Source of the DNA: Acidobacteriota bacterium
Lineage (GTDB): Bacteria > Acidobacteriota > Terriglobia > Bryobacterales > Bryobacteraceae
NCBI GenBank assembly: GCA_947470805.1
Contig: CANIVU010000030.1
Coordinates: 1 to 64,000, forward strand
Length of the DNA stretch: 64,000 bases
Direction of reading: 5' to 3'
A program made the translations under genes and the position numbers. This document shows positions 6,942 through 15,509 of the stretch, piece by piece. Positions within the stretch are counted from its first letter, which is position 1. The number at the start of each line of letters is the position of its first letter. The notes under the pieces are model-generated. The model searched no databases, was not told the DNA's origin, and saw nothing but the letters and a program-made list of their open reading frames with translations.

Positions 6942-7889
6942 TTACCGGGACGGGAACAATGCCCGATCCGGGAGAATCTGCTTACTGATCGAGCCGCTGA
7001 CTGTGTACACAGGCTCGTTTACCACCTGGCTCAGCCGCAGCCGTAGCGCGACGCTGCAAAGAATATAGGCGTGGACAGGATCCATGGCCCAGCGGCTGAC
7101 CAGCAGGTCCACCATCCGGCTGGTGGCGTTGCGTGCGGCCGTGGCAATGTCTTCGCCGCACTCCACCACCATCCACGAGTCGCCGTGGGTGTCCGGCGCC
7201 ACGGTTTCGCTGGACTCCACTAACGGCCCGGCGAGCGGCTCGTGCTTATGCAGTTGAAAGCGTAACGTCGCGTCGAGCGGAGACTCGATACCGTTGATGC
7301 AGACCTCGCCATCGCCTTGTGCCGCGTGCCCATCCCCACAACTGAAAAGCGCCCCAGGACAATACACCGGCAGGTAGAGCTTCGCGCCCGCGCATAGCTC
7401 ACGTACGTCGAGGTTGCCGCCAAAGTTGCCCGGCGGACGCGTCCGGAACTGGCCGTCTTCGGCACGCGCGACTCCCATCACGCCAAGAAAAGGCCGCAGG
7501 GGCAGGACGACCGGAGCAAGCGACCGCGATTCGCTCCCGTCCAAACTCCAATGAAACAGGTACGCATCCGGAAATCGTTCCTTGAGGAAGCCCAAGCCGG
7601 GAGTGACGCTCGACCAACCCCAGCCATGATGGCGTGTTTCGAGCACCTCGACCTCAAGTACATCGCCGGGCTCAGCGCCGTCGATGGCAATCGGACCGGT
7701 GAGCGAATGGATGCGCGTGCGGTCAATCGTAAGGAATTCCGCGGCCGTCATGCCGGGCTTCACCTGGCCGCCGCTGGCGTCCTGGCACTCGATGTGTACC
7801 GTATCGCCCGGAGCAATGTGCAAGCGCGGCGGCAGCGTCCGGTCCCAAACGGAATGTGTGGGTGTGGGCGAGAGAGAATGCTGGCTCAT
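6942..7889 (-). CDS. Acetamidase/formamidase family hydrolase
   Basis: 315 residues of the FmdA/AmdA family, which hydrolyses small amides to acid and ammonia. Seen: 'HSVWDRTLPPRLHIAPGDTVHIECQDASGG' near the N-terminus, 'GPIAIDGAEPGDVLEVEV', 'FLGVMGVARAEDGQFRTRPPGNFGGNLDVRELC' with the conserved GNFGGNLD, and 'LPVYCPGALFSCGDGHAAQGDGEVCINGIE', the metal-site block with conserved Asp and His. The length is usual. The start ATG overlaps the RidA stop by 4 nt. The protein looks complete. Cytoplasmic; the exact amide is not predictable. Confidence 0.93.
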   Translation of the reverse strand: MSQHSLSPTPTHSVWDRTLPPRLHIAPGDTVHIECQDASGGQVKPGMTAAEFLTIDRTRIHSLTGPIAIDGAEPGDVLEVEVLETRHHGWGWSSVTPGLGFLKERFPDAYLFHWSLDGSESRSLAPVVLPLRPFLGVMGVARAEDGQFRTRPPGNFGGNLDVRELCAGAKLYLPVYCPGALFSCGDGHAAQGDGEVCINGIESPLDATLRFQLHKHEPLAGPLVESSETVAPDTHGDSWMVVECGEDIATAARNATSRMVDLLVSRWAMDPVHAYILCSVALRLRLSQVVNEPVYTVSGSISKQILPDRALFPSR

Positions 7890-8344
7890 GCCTTGGGCCT
7901 TACTGTCATCTGGATCTCCACCATCGCGGCGCGGGGAAGCGCATTCACCCCGACCGCGGCGCGTACATGCCGACCGGCTTCGCCGAAGAGTTGTACCAGC
8001 AGATCAGAGGCTCCGTTGATTACCGCTGGCGACTCTGTAAAGCCCGCCACGCAGTTTACGTAGCCGTTCACCGAGACGACTTCGGCCACCGCGTCCAGCG
8101 AACCCAGTTCGCGCCGAATCGCCGCCAGTTGGGTCAGCGCACAGGCGCGGGCCGCGGCGTAGCCATCGGCCACTGTCGCTCCTTCTCCCACCACTCCCGT
8201 GATGACGCCGGCCGGGCCTGAGGAGATGACGCCCGCCAAAAACAACAACTCCCCCACCCGCTTGGCGGAAACATACGTGCCGCCGGGCGCCGGCGGAGGC
8301 GGCAATTCCAAGCCCAGTTCTGAGAGGCGCTCGTCCGCAGTCAT
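7886..8344 (-). CDS. RidA-family protein (YjgF/UK114)
   Basis: 152 residues of the RidA family, which hydrolyses reactive enamine/imine intermediates or acts as a pathway enzyme (aminoacrylate-type deaminase). Blocks: 'PPPPAPGGTYVSAKRVGELLFLAGVIS', 'GATVADGYAAARACALTQLAAIRRELGSLDAVAEVVSVNGYVN' and 'RAAVGVNALPRAAMVEIQMTV'. The latter resembles RutC- and AtzG-context paralogues rather than housekeeping RidA, since the usual catalytic Arg lies in 'VRAAVGVNALP'. The ATG at 8344 is taken; an upstream GTG exists but would run into the divergent promoter. It heads the minus-strand RidA-formamidase-AtzH operon. Confidence 0.85.
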   Translation of the reverse strand: MTADERLSELGLELPPPPAPGGTYVSAKRVGELLFLAGVISSGPAGVITGVVGEGATVADGYAAARACALTQLAAIRRELGSLDAVAEVVSVNGYVNCVAGFTESPAVINGASDLLVQLFGEAGRHVRAAVGVNALPRAAMVEIQMTVRPKA

Positions 8345-8388
8345 AACACGTGAATGTAGCACAGCTACAATCGACCGTAGGATTCCGC

Positions 8389-8886
8389 GTGATCACTCGC
8401 CTTACTAAACTTCTTCTCCTCGCCAGCATCGCACTCTTCTACACGCTGGTCGTCTTCAACAATCTGACGGACTTTGATTCCAACTATCAGTTTGTCCGGC
8501 ACGTGCTCATGATGGACTCCACGTTTCCGGGCAACCAGGGCATGTGGCGCGCGCTGAACAGCCCCGCGCTCCATCTGGCGTCGTATTGGTCCCTGATCGC
8601 ATGGGCGTTCGCCACAATGGTCCTTTGCTGGTGGGGTGTCTGGCAGTTACTGCGCCGTTTGAAGAGCCCGGCGGCCGAATTCAACGCCGCCAAACGCATC
8701 CCCATTCTGGCGCTCCTGTTCGGAATGCTGCTCTGGCTCGGCGCGTTTCTCACCGTTGGCGGCGAGTGGTTTCTGATGTGGCAATCGGCAAAGTGGAACG
8801 GCCAGCAGGCGGCCTTTCGGATGTTCACCACGATCGGCGTGGTGTTGCTCCTGATGCTACAGCCGGAGCGGGACGATCAGCCGTAG
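8389..8886 (+). CDS. DUF2165-type small membrane protein
   Basis: About 165 residues with four hydrophobic segments: 'LTKLLLLASIALFYTLVVFNNL', 'HLASYWSLIAWAFATMVLCWWGVW', 'RIPILALLFGMLLWLGAFLTVGGEWFLMWQS' and 'FRMFTTIGVVLLLMLQ'. The pattern, with 'TDFDSNYQFVRHVLMMD' after the first helix and 'GGEWFLMWQS' in the third, fits the DUF2165 family, whose function is unknown. I take the GTG at 8389; another GTG at 8350 would add 13 poorly hydrophobic residues. It diverges from the RidA operon and converges on the transport gene. A TACAAT at 8366-8371 could be its -10 box. Confidence 0.8.
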   Translation: MITRLTKLLLLASIALFYTLVVFNNLTDFDSNYQFVRHVLMMDSTFPGNQGMWRALNSPALHLASYWSLIAWAFATMVLCWWGVWQLLRRLKSPAAEFNAAKRIPILALLFGMLLWLGAFLTVGGEWFLMWQSAKWNGQQAAFRMFTTIGVVLLLMLQPERDDQP

Positions 8887-8901
8887 CCGGCAAACTACGG
8901 C
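8880..8901. terminator. Possible two-way terminator between converging genes
   Basis: A perfect 7-bp inverted repeat (GCCGTAG ... CTACGGC, 8-base loop) contains the stop codons of both the DUF2165 gene and the converging binding-protein gene. Both directions lack a strong T run, so it may only be a weak or Rho-assisted terminator. Confidence 0.35.
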
Positions 8902-9863
8902 AGAAACTTTGTCGTATACGCCGTGGCCGGATCAATCGGCCGGCGGACAATGCCGAGTCCGGTCAGCTGTTCGTTCAGTACCACCCAACGCTCTGGAGCC
9001 ATCCGGCCCACGGCGGCGCCGGAGGGGTCTGCACCGGTGATGAAATGGCCTTCCCGCAGTGCCTCGAAGGTAAACCCGATTTGGTCGGCCTTCTGCGCGG
9101 GATTCGACTTCAGGATCAGGGCATGGGCCGGGCCGGGGTCGCGCAGATACTCTTGCCAACCCGCTATGGAGGCCTGCACGAACTTGCGCACCGCGTCCGG
9201 CTGACGATCCAGGTAACGCTTGTCCACAAAGAAGAGCCGGTAGGGATCATAGCCGGCGTTGCTGATGAGGATTGTGCGGTAGGCCACGTTGGCTTGCCTG
9301 ACGAAGAAGGGCTCGCTGGTAACGAAAATCTGTTGGATGTAGTTCGGGTCCGCCAAAAAGTTGGCGATGGAGTGCGTTGCGGGCGTTTCGCGCACATTCT
9401 TGAGCCGATACTTGCTGACCAGGAACTTGAACCACGTCGCCCCCGGCTGCGCCGCCACCGAGCGGCCTTCCAGGTCCGCAAAATCCTTGACCGGAGATTT
9501 CTCGTGCACCATGATCCCCTGCGGATCATGCTGCATCGTGGCGCCCACGGTAACGACGGGCAGCCCGTTCGAGACCGCTTCCAGTACCTGGTCACTGGAG
9601 CCGAGGCCGAACTCGGCCCGGCCGGTCGCCACCACCTGGAAGGGACTGGTGTATTGGCCGACCGGAAGGATTGTGACATCCAAGCCTTGGGCCTCGTAGT
9701 AGCCCTTGGCAAGGGCGGTGTAAAAGCCGCCATGCTCGGGCTGGGGATACCAGTCGGCCTGCAGCCGGATGGGGATGCGTCCATCGCGGCCGGCCGGCGG
9801 AGCTTCAGATTGGCAGCCCGTCAGAATCGCCAGCGTGGCGAACAAGTAATAAACACGGTTCAT
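8895..9863 (-). CDS. ABC transporter substrate-binding lipoprotein, NMT1/THI5-like
   Basis: 322 residues. The N-terminus is a lipoprotein signal ('YYLFATLAILTGCQSE', lipobox cysteine C17), so it is anchored outside the cytoplasmic membrane. The body follows the NMT1/THI5 (SsuA-like) fold: 'RLQADWYPQPEHGGFYTALAKGYYEAQGLDV', 'GRAEFGLGSSDQVLEA', 'GIMVHEKSPVKDFADLEGRSVAAQPG'. Relatives bind thiamine-pyrimidine precursors, riboflavin, alkanesulfonates or pyrimidines. Its start overlaps the amidase stop by 4 nt. The matching ATPase and permease lie on the other strand at 15503-17067. Together they should import the substrate of the neighbouring enzymes (inference). Confidence 0.92.
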   Translation of the reverse strand: MNRVYYLFATLAILTGCQSEAPPAGRDGRIPIRLQADWYPQPEHGGFYTALAKGYYEAQGLDVTILPVGQYTSPFQVVATGRAEFGLGSSDQVLEAVSNGLPVVTVGATMQHDPQGIMVHEKSPVKDFADLEGRSVAAQPGATWFKFLVSKYRLKNVRETPATHSIANFLADPNYIQQIFVTSEPFFVRQANVAYRTILISNAGYDPYRLFFVDKRYLDRQPDAVRKFVQASIAGWQEYLRDPGPAHALILKSNPAQKADQIGFTFEALREGHFITGADPSGAAVGRMAPERWVVLNEQLTGLGIVRRPIDPATAYTTKFLP

Positions 9864-11089
9864 GAATGTCTCCTGTCCCGTTGGTGGCGGCCAAGCGCCG
9901 CCGCTACCGCCAGCAGGCGTGCATCGTCTTCGCGGGCGGCAGCCAGCTGCATGCCGCCCGCCGGCCAGTAAGGGATGGTGACCGCGGGCATGCCGGAAAG
10001 GCTCACCGGCGTGGTGTAGCGCAGTAGGCGCGGCCGGATCGCCGTATGGTCGGCCCCTGCCGCCAGCCGCGTCACCGGCGCGGCGGGGAGCAGCAAAAGG
10101 GAATGCTCGGCAAGCAGCAAGTCCATCCGGTTGCGAAACGCGCTGTGACGCCGGCGCCACTCCGCCACTTCCGTTTCCGTCAGGCTGGCGCCCCACGCCA
10201 GGCGCTGCCGGATGGACGCGTCCAGCGACGGGTAGCCGCCACGGTGATGGCGGCAGGCTTCGGCGGCCTGAATCGGCGCGAAAATCTCCCGCGCCTCACT
10301 CCACCAGCCGACGTCAACCGATTGGCCGGTCATCCCCAGCGACTCGAGTTCAGCCTTACACTGACGCAGGCTCTCCACCACCGCCGGTTCGCAATCTTCC
10401 AGGTACTCATCGTGGACCACGGCAAAGCGCCCGGGCCGTTCCGCCGTTACCGCGGGGCCAAAGAAGGAGCCCAGCCGCGGACCATCGGCCAGATCACGAA
10501 ACAGCCAGCCAAAGGTGTCGAACGACTCTGCCAGGTGCGCGCCCCCACGCCAGTTCCCGCGGCCTATCGACGCCCGATACCCCGCCAATCCGCACAACGC
10601 CGCCGGGACGCGAATCGAACCTCCCGTATCGGTGCCGATGGCCGCCACAGCGGAGCCTTCCATTACGCTCGCCGCGGCGCCGCTCGACGACCCGCCCGTC
10701 AGCGCGCCGGCATCGCCCGGCTGCAGGCAGTCGCCAAAATCGGGATTCTCGCCGGTCAGTCCATACGCCAGCGGATGCATATGCGTCTTGCCGGTAATCA
10801 CGGCGCCGGCGGCGCGCAATTGTTGGACCAGCCAGGAGTCCGCCGGGGCAGCTTCGCGATTGTCGCGCAGGCCGAGCGTCGTCGGCGTACCGGTCAGGTC
10901 AAAGCAGTCCTTCACCGAGACGGGCATGCCGGCAAGCAGGCCGCCCAAGCCGGCACAGCGGTTGGCCTCGGCCAGCGTCCAGGCCGCGTCGCGCCACACA
11001 TAGGTGTTGTGGCTCGGGTTACTGTTCGCCCGCGCCAGGGCCGCTTCCACCGTTGCGATCAATGCCGATGGACTCGAAAAGGAAGCCAT
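9860..11089 (-). CDS. Amidase-signature amidohydrolase (AtzE/AtzF/GatA type)
   Basis: 409 residues with the Ser-cisSer-Lys triad of amidase-signature enzymes: K60 in 'PVSVKDCFD', the 'GGSSSGAAASV' loop around residues 132-141, and the nucleophile S158 in 'GTDTGGSIRVPAALCGLAGYR'. It is cytoplasmic and lacks a signal peptide. It lies upstream of and overlaps the substrate-binding lipoprotein gene, so uptake and hydrolysis are co-expressed. Length fits allophanate-hydrolase-like or biuret-type amidases without a C-terminal extra domain. Substrate cannot be assigned. Confidence 0.9.
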   Translation of the reverse strand: MASFSSPSALIATVEAALARANSNPSHNTYVWRDAAWTLAEANRCAGLGGLLAGMPVSVKDCFDLTGTPTTLGLRDNREAAPADSWLVQQLRAAGAVITGKTHMHPLAYGLTGENPDFGDCLQPGDAGALTGGSSSGAAASVMEGSAVAAIGTDTGGSIRVPAALCGLAGYRASIGRGNWRGGAHLAESFDTFGWLFRDLADGPRLGSFFGPAVTAERPGRFAVVHDEYLEDCEPAVVESLRQCKAELESLGMTGQSVDVGWWSEAREIFAPIQAAEACRHHRGGYPSLDASIRQRLAWGASLTETEVAEWRRRHSAFRNRMDLLLAEHSLLLLPAAPVTRLAAGADHTAIRPRLLRYTTPVSLSGMPAVTIPYWPAGGMQLAAAREDDARLLAVAAALGRHQRDRRHS

Positions 11090-11146
11090 GGTTGCTTTTC
11101 AGTATAGGCGAGGACGAAATAGCCGCCATCGTGCTAATTTCCAGTA

Positions 11147-11671
11147 ATGCCCGAGATTTCCCGAATGCCCGATGAGCAGCGGATGGCGGCGTTGGTGGCG
11201 TTTACCGCCCGCTCCTTCACCACCGGGTTTCCCGTTCCTTTTGGCGCCTGTATCGTGGAAACCGCCAGCGGCAAGCCACTGCTGCGAACCGTGAACGCGG
11301 TGGCCCAGCAGTTTGACACCAGTTGCCATGCCGAGGTGCGCGCGATTCGTCTCGCTACTAAAAAGCTAAAGCGGTTGTCGCTCGCCGGATACACGCTGTA
11401 CACCACCTGCGAACCGTGCCCGATGTGCATGAGCGCGGCGTTGTGGGCGCGGCTCGACCGCGTTGTCTATGGCGCCACCATCGAGGACGCTGCCCGTCAC
11501 TGCGACCAGATCCACATCCCGGCGCGCGAGGTAGCCACACGCGGCGACCTCCGTTGCGTTGTCGACGGTCCGGTGCTGCAAAGCAAGTGCTACGAGCTGT
11601 TCACCCATCCGGTGATGCGGCGCGTCTTCCGCCAATGGCGGCCTGGCAAGAAGAGCAAGCAACATGCATGA
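11147..11671 (+). CDS. Nucleoside/purine deaminase (guanine deaminase-like, CDA fold)
   Basis: 174 residues with both zinc motifs of the cytidine-deaminase superfamily: 'CHAEVRAIRLA' (HAE) and 'TTCEPCPMCMSA' (PCxxC). The C-terminal part, 'LDRVVYGATIEDAARHCDQIHIPAREVA', resembles guanine deaminase GuaD/YkoA-type proteins rather than tRNA adenosine deaminase TadA. It would release ammonia from a purine, pyrimidine or aminated ring. It is the first gene of a seven-gene plus-strand run and overlaps the next one by 8 nt. The start at 11147 leaves a short 57-bp gap to the divergent amidase gene, which must hold both promoters. Confidence 0.9.
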   Translation: MPEISRMPDEQRMAALVAFTARSFTTGFPVPFGACIVETASGKPLLRTVNAVAQQFDTSCHAEVRAIRLATKKLKRLSLAGYTLYTTCEPCPMCMSAALWARLDRVVYGATIEDAARHCDQIHIPAREVATRGDLRCVVDGPVLQSKCYELFTHPVMRRVFRQWRPGKKSKQHA

Positions 11672-13025
11672 ATCCCTCCGCGCCGCCCTGGCGGAACAAC
11701 TGGCCGACCCGGCTCGCGTGATTACGGCGCCCGCCGTGGTGGAGCGTCTTTCCAAAGACTTCTACTGGTACTCTCCCGTGCTCAAGCGCCAACTCGAAGG
11801 CAAGGCCGGCGACATCGTGGTGCAACCCATCAACGAACAAGAGGTGTTGGCCATCGCCCGCTACGCGCGGCAACACAACGTGCCGATTACTGTGCGCGGG
11901 GCCGGCACGGGCAATTATGGGCAGTGCATTCCGCTCGCCGGGGGCATTGTGCTCGACCTGTCCTTGATGGACCAACTGGAGGGGATCACGCCCGGCGGCG
12001 TCGCCATCTGTCAGCCAGGCCTGCGCCTGGCCCCGCTGGAGCAGGAGGCGGTCAAGCAGGGTTGGGAGATGCGCATGTATCCCTCCACCTTGGCCAAGGC
12101 CACGGTGGGCGGCTTTCTCGGCGGTGGGTCCGGCGGCATCGGCTCCATCGCGCACGGCATGTTGCGCGATTTCGACAACGTGCGCGCCCTCGACGTGGTC
12201 ACGCTCGAAGCAGAGCCCCGGGTGGTGCGCCACGAAGGAGCGGCGGTGCATGACGTGTTGCACTGCTGGGGTACCAACGGCATCTTCACCCGGATTTGGC
12301 TGGCGCTTACGCCGGCGGTCGCCTGGAGCCAGTTCACGGCTGCCTTCGATACCTTCGATCAAGCGTTCGGATTCGCCCAGGAAGTGGCCGCAGAGGACGC
12401 CTGGACAAAACGTCTTGTGACCGTGTTCGAGTGGCCCATCCACTCGTTCTTCACGCCATTGAAGCAGATTGTGGCCGACGGGAAGGCTCTGGTGGTGATC
12501 ATGATCGCCACCGCGCAGTTGCCGGACCTGCGCGCAGCGGCAGAGCGCGCGAAGGGCCAGGTGACCTTCACCGGGCCCTACCAAGGGCCGCGTACCCAAC
12601 CGTTGCTGAGTGATTACACCTGGAACCACACCACGCTCTGGGCCATTAAGGCCGACCCGCGGTGGACCTACATTCAAGCCGGCTTCTCGCCATCCCATTG
12701 CCGCGAGCAGTTCCGCCTGCTGCGCGAGCGCTTCGGCAACGAACTGCTCTGGCACATTGAATTCATGAAGAACGGGGAGGGCGCGGTCGTCCCCGGCTCC
12801 ATCCCCTTGGTCTACTTCCAGAGCGAAGAGCGCCTGAACGAAATCATCGCCTACTGCCGGGAAATTGGTGTCTTCATCGCCAATCCCCACGTGAACTATC
12901 TGGAAGACTCCGGCCGTTATCGCTTCGATAACATCCAACTTAAAACCAAGCAAATCTATGATCCGCGGGGACTGCTGAACCCGGGCAAAATGATCAGTTT
13001 CGCTCGAAAGGACGATGAATCGTGA
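11664..13025 (+). CDS. FAD-linked oxidoreductase (GlcD/VAO-type)
   Basis: 453 residues with an FAD_binding_4 (PCMH) domain: 'DIVVQPINEQEVLAIARYARQHNVPITVRGAGTGNYGQCIPLAGGIVLDLSLMD' at about residues 48-103, then 'STLAKATVGGFLGGGSGGIGSIAHGMLRDFDNVRALDVVT', which encloses the flavin. The C-terminal end ('QIYDPRGLLNPGKM') is the classic FAD-linked oxidase tail. It probably oxidises an alpha-hydroxy acid or a related intermediate. There is no Fe-S partner subunit next to it, so the electron acceptor is unknown. The 4-nt GTGA overlap with the next gene supports a shared transcript. Confidence 0.9.
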   Translation: MHESLRAALAEQLADPARVITAPAVVERLSKDFYWYSPVLKRQLEGKAGDIVVQPINEQEVLAIARYARQHNVPITVRGAGTGNYGQCIPLAGGIVLDLSLMDQLEGITPGGVAICQPGLRLAPLEQEAVKQGWEMRMYPSTLAKATVGGFLGGGSGGIGSIAHGMLRDFDNVRALDVVTLEAEPRVVRHEGAAVHDVLHCWGTNGIFTRIWLALTPAVAWSQFTAAFDTFDQAFGFAQEVAAEDAWTKRLVTVFEWPIHSFFTPLKQIVADGKALVVIMIATAQLPDLRAAAERAKGQVTFTGPYQGPRTQPLLSDYTWNHTTLWAIKADPRWTYIQAGFSPSHCREQFRLLRERFGNELLWHIEFMKNGEGAVVPGSIPLVYFQSEERLNEIIAYCREIGVFIANPHVNYLEDSGRYRFDNIQLKTKQIYDPRGLLNPGKMISFARKDDES

Positions 13026-13816
13026 AGACCTGGATCCCGGACCGAAGGAACTTCGCCTACCTCACCTGGAAAGAGGTGGACGCACTGCCGCGCGAATCCA
13101 CCCTGTTGATTCTCCCTACCGCAGCGATCGAGCAGCACGGCCATCACTTGCCCCTGGCCACCGACACGCTCTTGAACAATCTTTTGCTGGGCAAGGCACT
13201 GGAACTGGTCGACGAAAATTTGCCCGTCTACGCTCTGCCACCCATCTGCTATGGCAAAAGCAACGAGCACCTGGGCTATCCGGGAACGCTCTCGGTTTCG
13301 TCCAGCACCTTTATGGCCGTGGTGCGAGATCTGGGCGCCAGCCTTCATGCGGGCGGCTTCCGGAAGCTGGCGCTCTACAACTCCCACGGCGGCAACACCT
13401 CCCTGGTGGATGTGATGGCCCGCGATCTGCGCGCCGAGTTCGGTTTCCGAACTTTCTCACTCTTCGGTTCGCCCGGCGCGAGCTTCGATACGGTCAGCCC
13501 GCAGGAGCTTACCTATGGCTTTCATGCCGGCGAAATCGAGACAGCCTTTCTGCTCTACGCCACGCCTGAACTGGTCCGCCAGGATCAATACACCTCGAAT
13601 TACATCGCTCGCGTCGACCAGCCTGAGTTGCTGAAGCCCGAGGGTTCGCACGCCAACTTCGCCTGGCTCACCCGCGATATTGCACCCAGCGGCGTGATGG
13701 GCGACCCGGCGGCGGCAACGGCCGAAAACGGCGAGCGCTGGGTAAAGGAGTCCGCCCGGCAGATTGCGAAGATCATTGAGGCGATGTACCACTTCGTGCC
13801 GCGTCATGACGCCTGA
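13022..13816 (+). CDS. Creatininase-family amidohydrolase
   Basis: 264 residues of the creatininase fold with its metal ligands: E37 and H39 in 'AAIEQHGHHLPLATDTLL', D48, a later 'NSHGGNTS' block and E in 'HAGEIETAFLL'. The family includes creatinine amidohydrolase, formamidopyrimidine-type deformylases and MftE-like proteases; all open C-N bonds, often in rings. It starts with GTG. Both ends overlap neighbouring genes, so it belongs to the catabolic operon. Whether creatinine itself is the substrate is open, since no creatinase or sarcosine oxidase gene lies nearby. Confidence 0.92.
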   Translation: MKTWIPDRRNFAYLTWKEVDALPRESTLLILPTAAIEQHGHHLPLATDTLLNNLLLGKALELVDENLPVYALPPICYGKSNEHLGYPGTLSVSSSTFMAVVRDLGASLHAGGFRKLALYNSHGGNTSLVDVMARDLRAEFGFRTFSLFGSPGASFDTVSPQELTYGFHAGEIETAFLLYATPELVRQDQYTSNYIARVDQPELLKPEGSHANFAWLTRDIAPSGVMGDPAAATAENGERWVKESARQIAKIIEAMYHFVPRHDA

Positions 13817-15509
13817 GATGCGAATCGATTGTGGCAGCGGTGTTTGGCTGGAGCGGGGCGTGCGCTGCACGCTCTCCGACGGCGTGGCACTCGTCTCCGA
13901 CCACTACTACCCCGCCGGTCCGGGGCCTTGGCCCACATTACTGATGCGCCAGCCCTACGGTCGCGACATCGCCTCTACTGTGGTCTACGCCCATCCCGTT
14001 TGGTTTGCGAGTCACGGCTATCATGTGGTGATTCAGGACGTGCGCGGACGCGGCGAATCACAAGGCGAGTTTTACCCGTTTCGTCACGAAGGCCGCGACG
14101 GCGCCGAAACCATCGCCTGGCTCCTGCGGCACCCGGCCTGCAACGGCCGCATCGGCATGTATGGGTTCTCCTATCAGGGTTCCACCCAGCTGTTGGCCGC
14201 GGCGGAGAATCCGGAGGGCCTGCTCTGTATCGCGCCCCATATGACAGCCGTCGATCTCTATCACGGCTGGTTCTATCATCAGGGCGCGCTACGCCTCTTC
14301 TCCACCCTCGCCTGGGGCATCCAGATGTTGCGCGAGGATGCGCGCCGTAAGGACCGCCGTCAGGATAGTGATCAACTCGAAGCCGCCTGGACCAACATCC
14401 GGGCGCAGGCCAGCACGGCACCCTATGGCGACCATCCGGCCGTCGGGGACAGCTACCTGCGCGATTGGATCCTCCATCGCGATCGCGGCGCCGCATTCTG
14501 GGCCGAACTCGATATCAGCACCCGCCTGCATCAAATCCGGACCCCCGCACTGCACATCTCCGGCTGGTACGATCTCTATCTCGAAGGCTCCGTCGCCGGC
14601 TATCAGGCGTTGCGCGCCGGTGCCGGCAGCCCATTCGCCCGGGACCATCAGTATCTGCTCGCCGGGCCTTGGGTCCACATTCCGTGGGGCGATCAAGCGG
14701 GTGAGGCCCGTCTGGGTCCGGCGGCGAATTTCGACACGGACGACTTCCTGCTGCGTTGGTTCAACCACTGGCTGAAGGACTCCGGTGAGTTCGCCCAGGA
14801 GCCTCGGGTACGGCACTTTGCCATGGGCGCTAACGAATGGCATGCCGCTGACGAATGGCCGGCGGAGGCCGCCTGTACGCTCTATCTGCACAGCGGCGGC
14901 CGTGCCAACTCGCGCAAGGGGGACGGCGCGTTGACGGCCCTTCCCCCGGCCGGCGAAGAGCCTCGTGACATCTTTGTCTATGATCCGGAAGTGCCTGTCG
15001 CCGCGCCCGGCGGTCCGCAAGGTTTCAGTGGTTCCTTCGACCAAGCGGCGCTTGAACTGGGCAACAACCTGCTCGTCTACGCCACTGCTCCGGTTGCGGC
15101 CGCAATCCACCTTTTTGGCCGGCCCTGCGTGACGTTGTATGCCGCCACCTCCGCCGCCTGCGCGGACCTCACCGCCAAACTGGTCCGCGTGACCGCCGCC
15201 GGCCGCACCGAGTTTCTCTGTATTGGCATAGCCCGCTCCTCCTGGCTTTTCGACAGCTATGCCGCTGACAGCATCCACCGCTGGCATTTCACGCTTGAGC
15301 CTCTCTCCGTCGTTCTCGCGCCGGGCGATGCCTTACGCCTGGAAGTGGCCAGCTCCGCGTTTCCTCTTTACGACCGGAATCCGTCCACCGATATCCCCCC
15401 CGAACAGGCCGGCCCGTGGACCTGGCGGCGTTCCACCCAGCAGCTCCTCCACAGCGCCGAACACCCCTCGGCGCTGCATCTTCCACTCTGCGGAGGTTCC
15501 GTATGGTAA
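13806..15509 (+). CDS. CocE/NonD-family serine hydrolase
   Basis: 567 residues of the X-Pro dipeptidyl-peptidase/cocaine-esterase (S15) family. The alpha/beta-hydrolase part carries 'QDVRGRGESQGEFYPF' and the nucleophile elbow 'YGFSYQGST' with S122; 'GPWVHIPWGD' provides the catalytic His region, and the C-terminal 250 residues are a jelly-roll domain ending 'LHLPLCGG'. It hydrolyses an ester or amide. I use the ATG at 13806, which overlaps the creatininase gene; an ATG at 13818 is equally possible. No signal peptide. It ends inside the start of the ABC ATPase gene (7-nt overlap). Confidence 0.9.
   Translation: MTPEMRIDCGSGVWLERGVRCTLSDGVALVSDHYYPAGPGPWPTLLMRQPYGRDIASTVVYAHPVWFASHGYHVVIQDVRGRGESQGEFYPFRHEGRDGAETIAWLLRHPACNGRIGMYGFSYQGSTQLLAAAENPEGLLCIAPHMTAVDLYHGWFYHQGALRLFSTLAWGIQMLREDARRKDRRQDSDQLEAAWTNIRAQASTAPYGDHPAVGDSYLRDWILHRDRGAAFWAELDISTRLHQIRTPALHISGWYDLYLEGSVAGYQALRAGAGSPFARDHQYLLAGPWVHIPWGDQAGEARLGPAANFDTDDFLLRWFNHWLKDSGEFAQEPRVRHFAMGANEWHAADEWPAEAACTLYLHSGGRANSRKGDGALTALPPAGEEPRDIFVYDPEVPVAAPGGPQGFSGSFDQAALELGNNLLVYATAPVAAAIHLFGRPCVTLYAATSAACADLTAKLVRVTAAGRTEFLCIGIARSSWLFDSYAADSIHRWHFTLEPLSVVLAPGDALRLEVASSAFPLYDRNPSTDIPPEQAGPWTWRRSTQQLLHSAEHPSALHLPLCGGSVW

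Noticed and set aside
11601-12953. Minus-strand frame of 450 residues opposite the FAD oxidoreductase
   Set aside because: His/Gly-rich with no motif; the plus strand carries the FAD-binding signatures.
13764-13805. Longer start of the CocE-type hydrolase
   Set aside because: The extra residues (Arg-rich) lie wholly within the creatininase gene; the ATG at 13806 or 13818 opens on conserved sequence.
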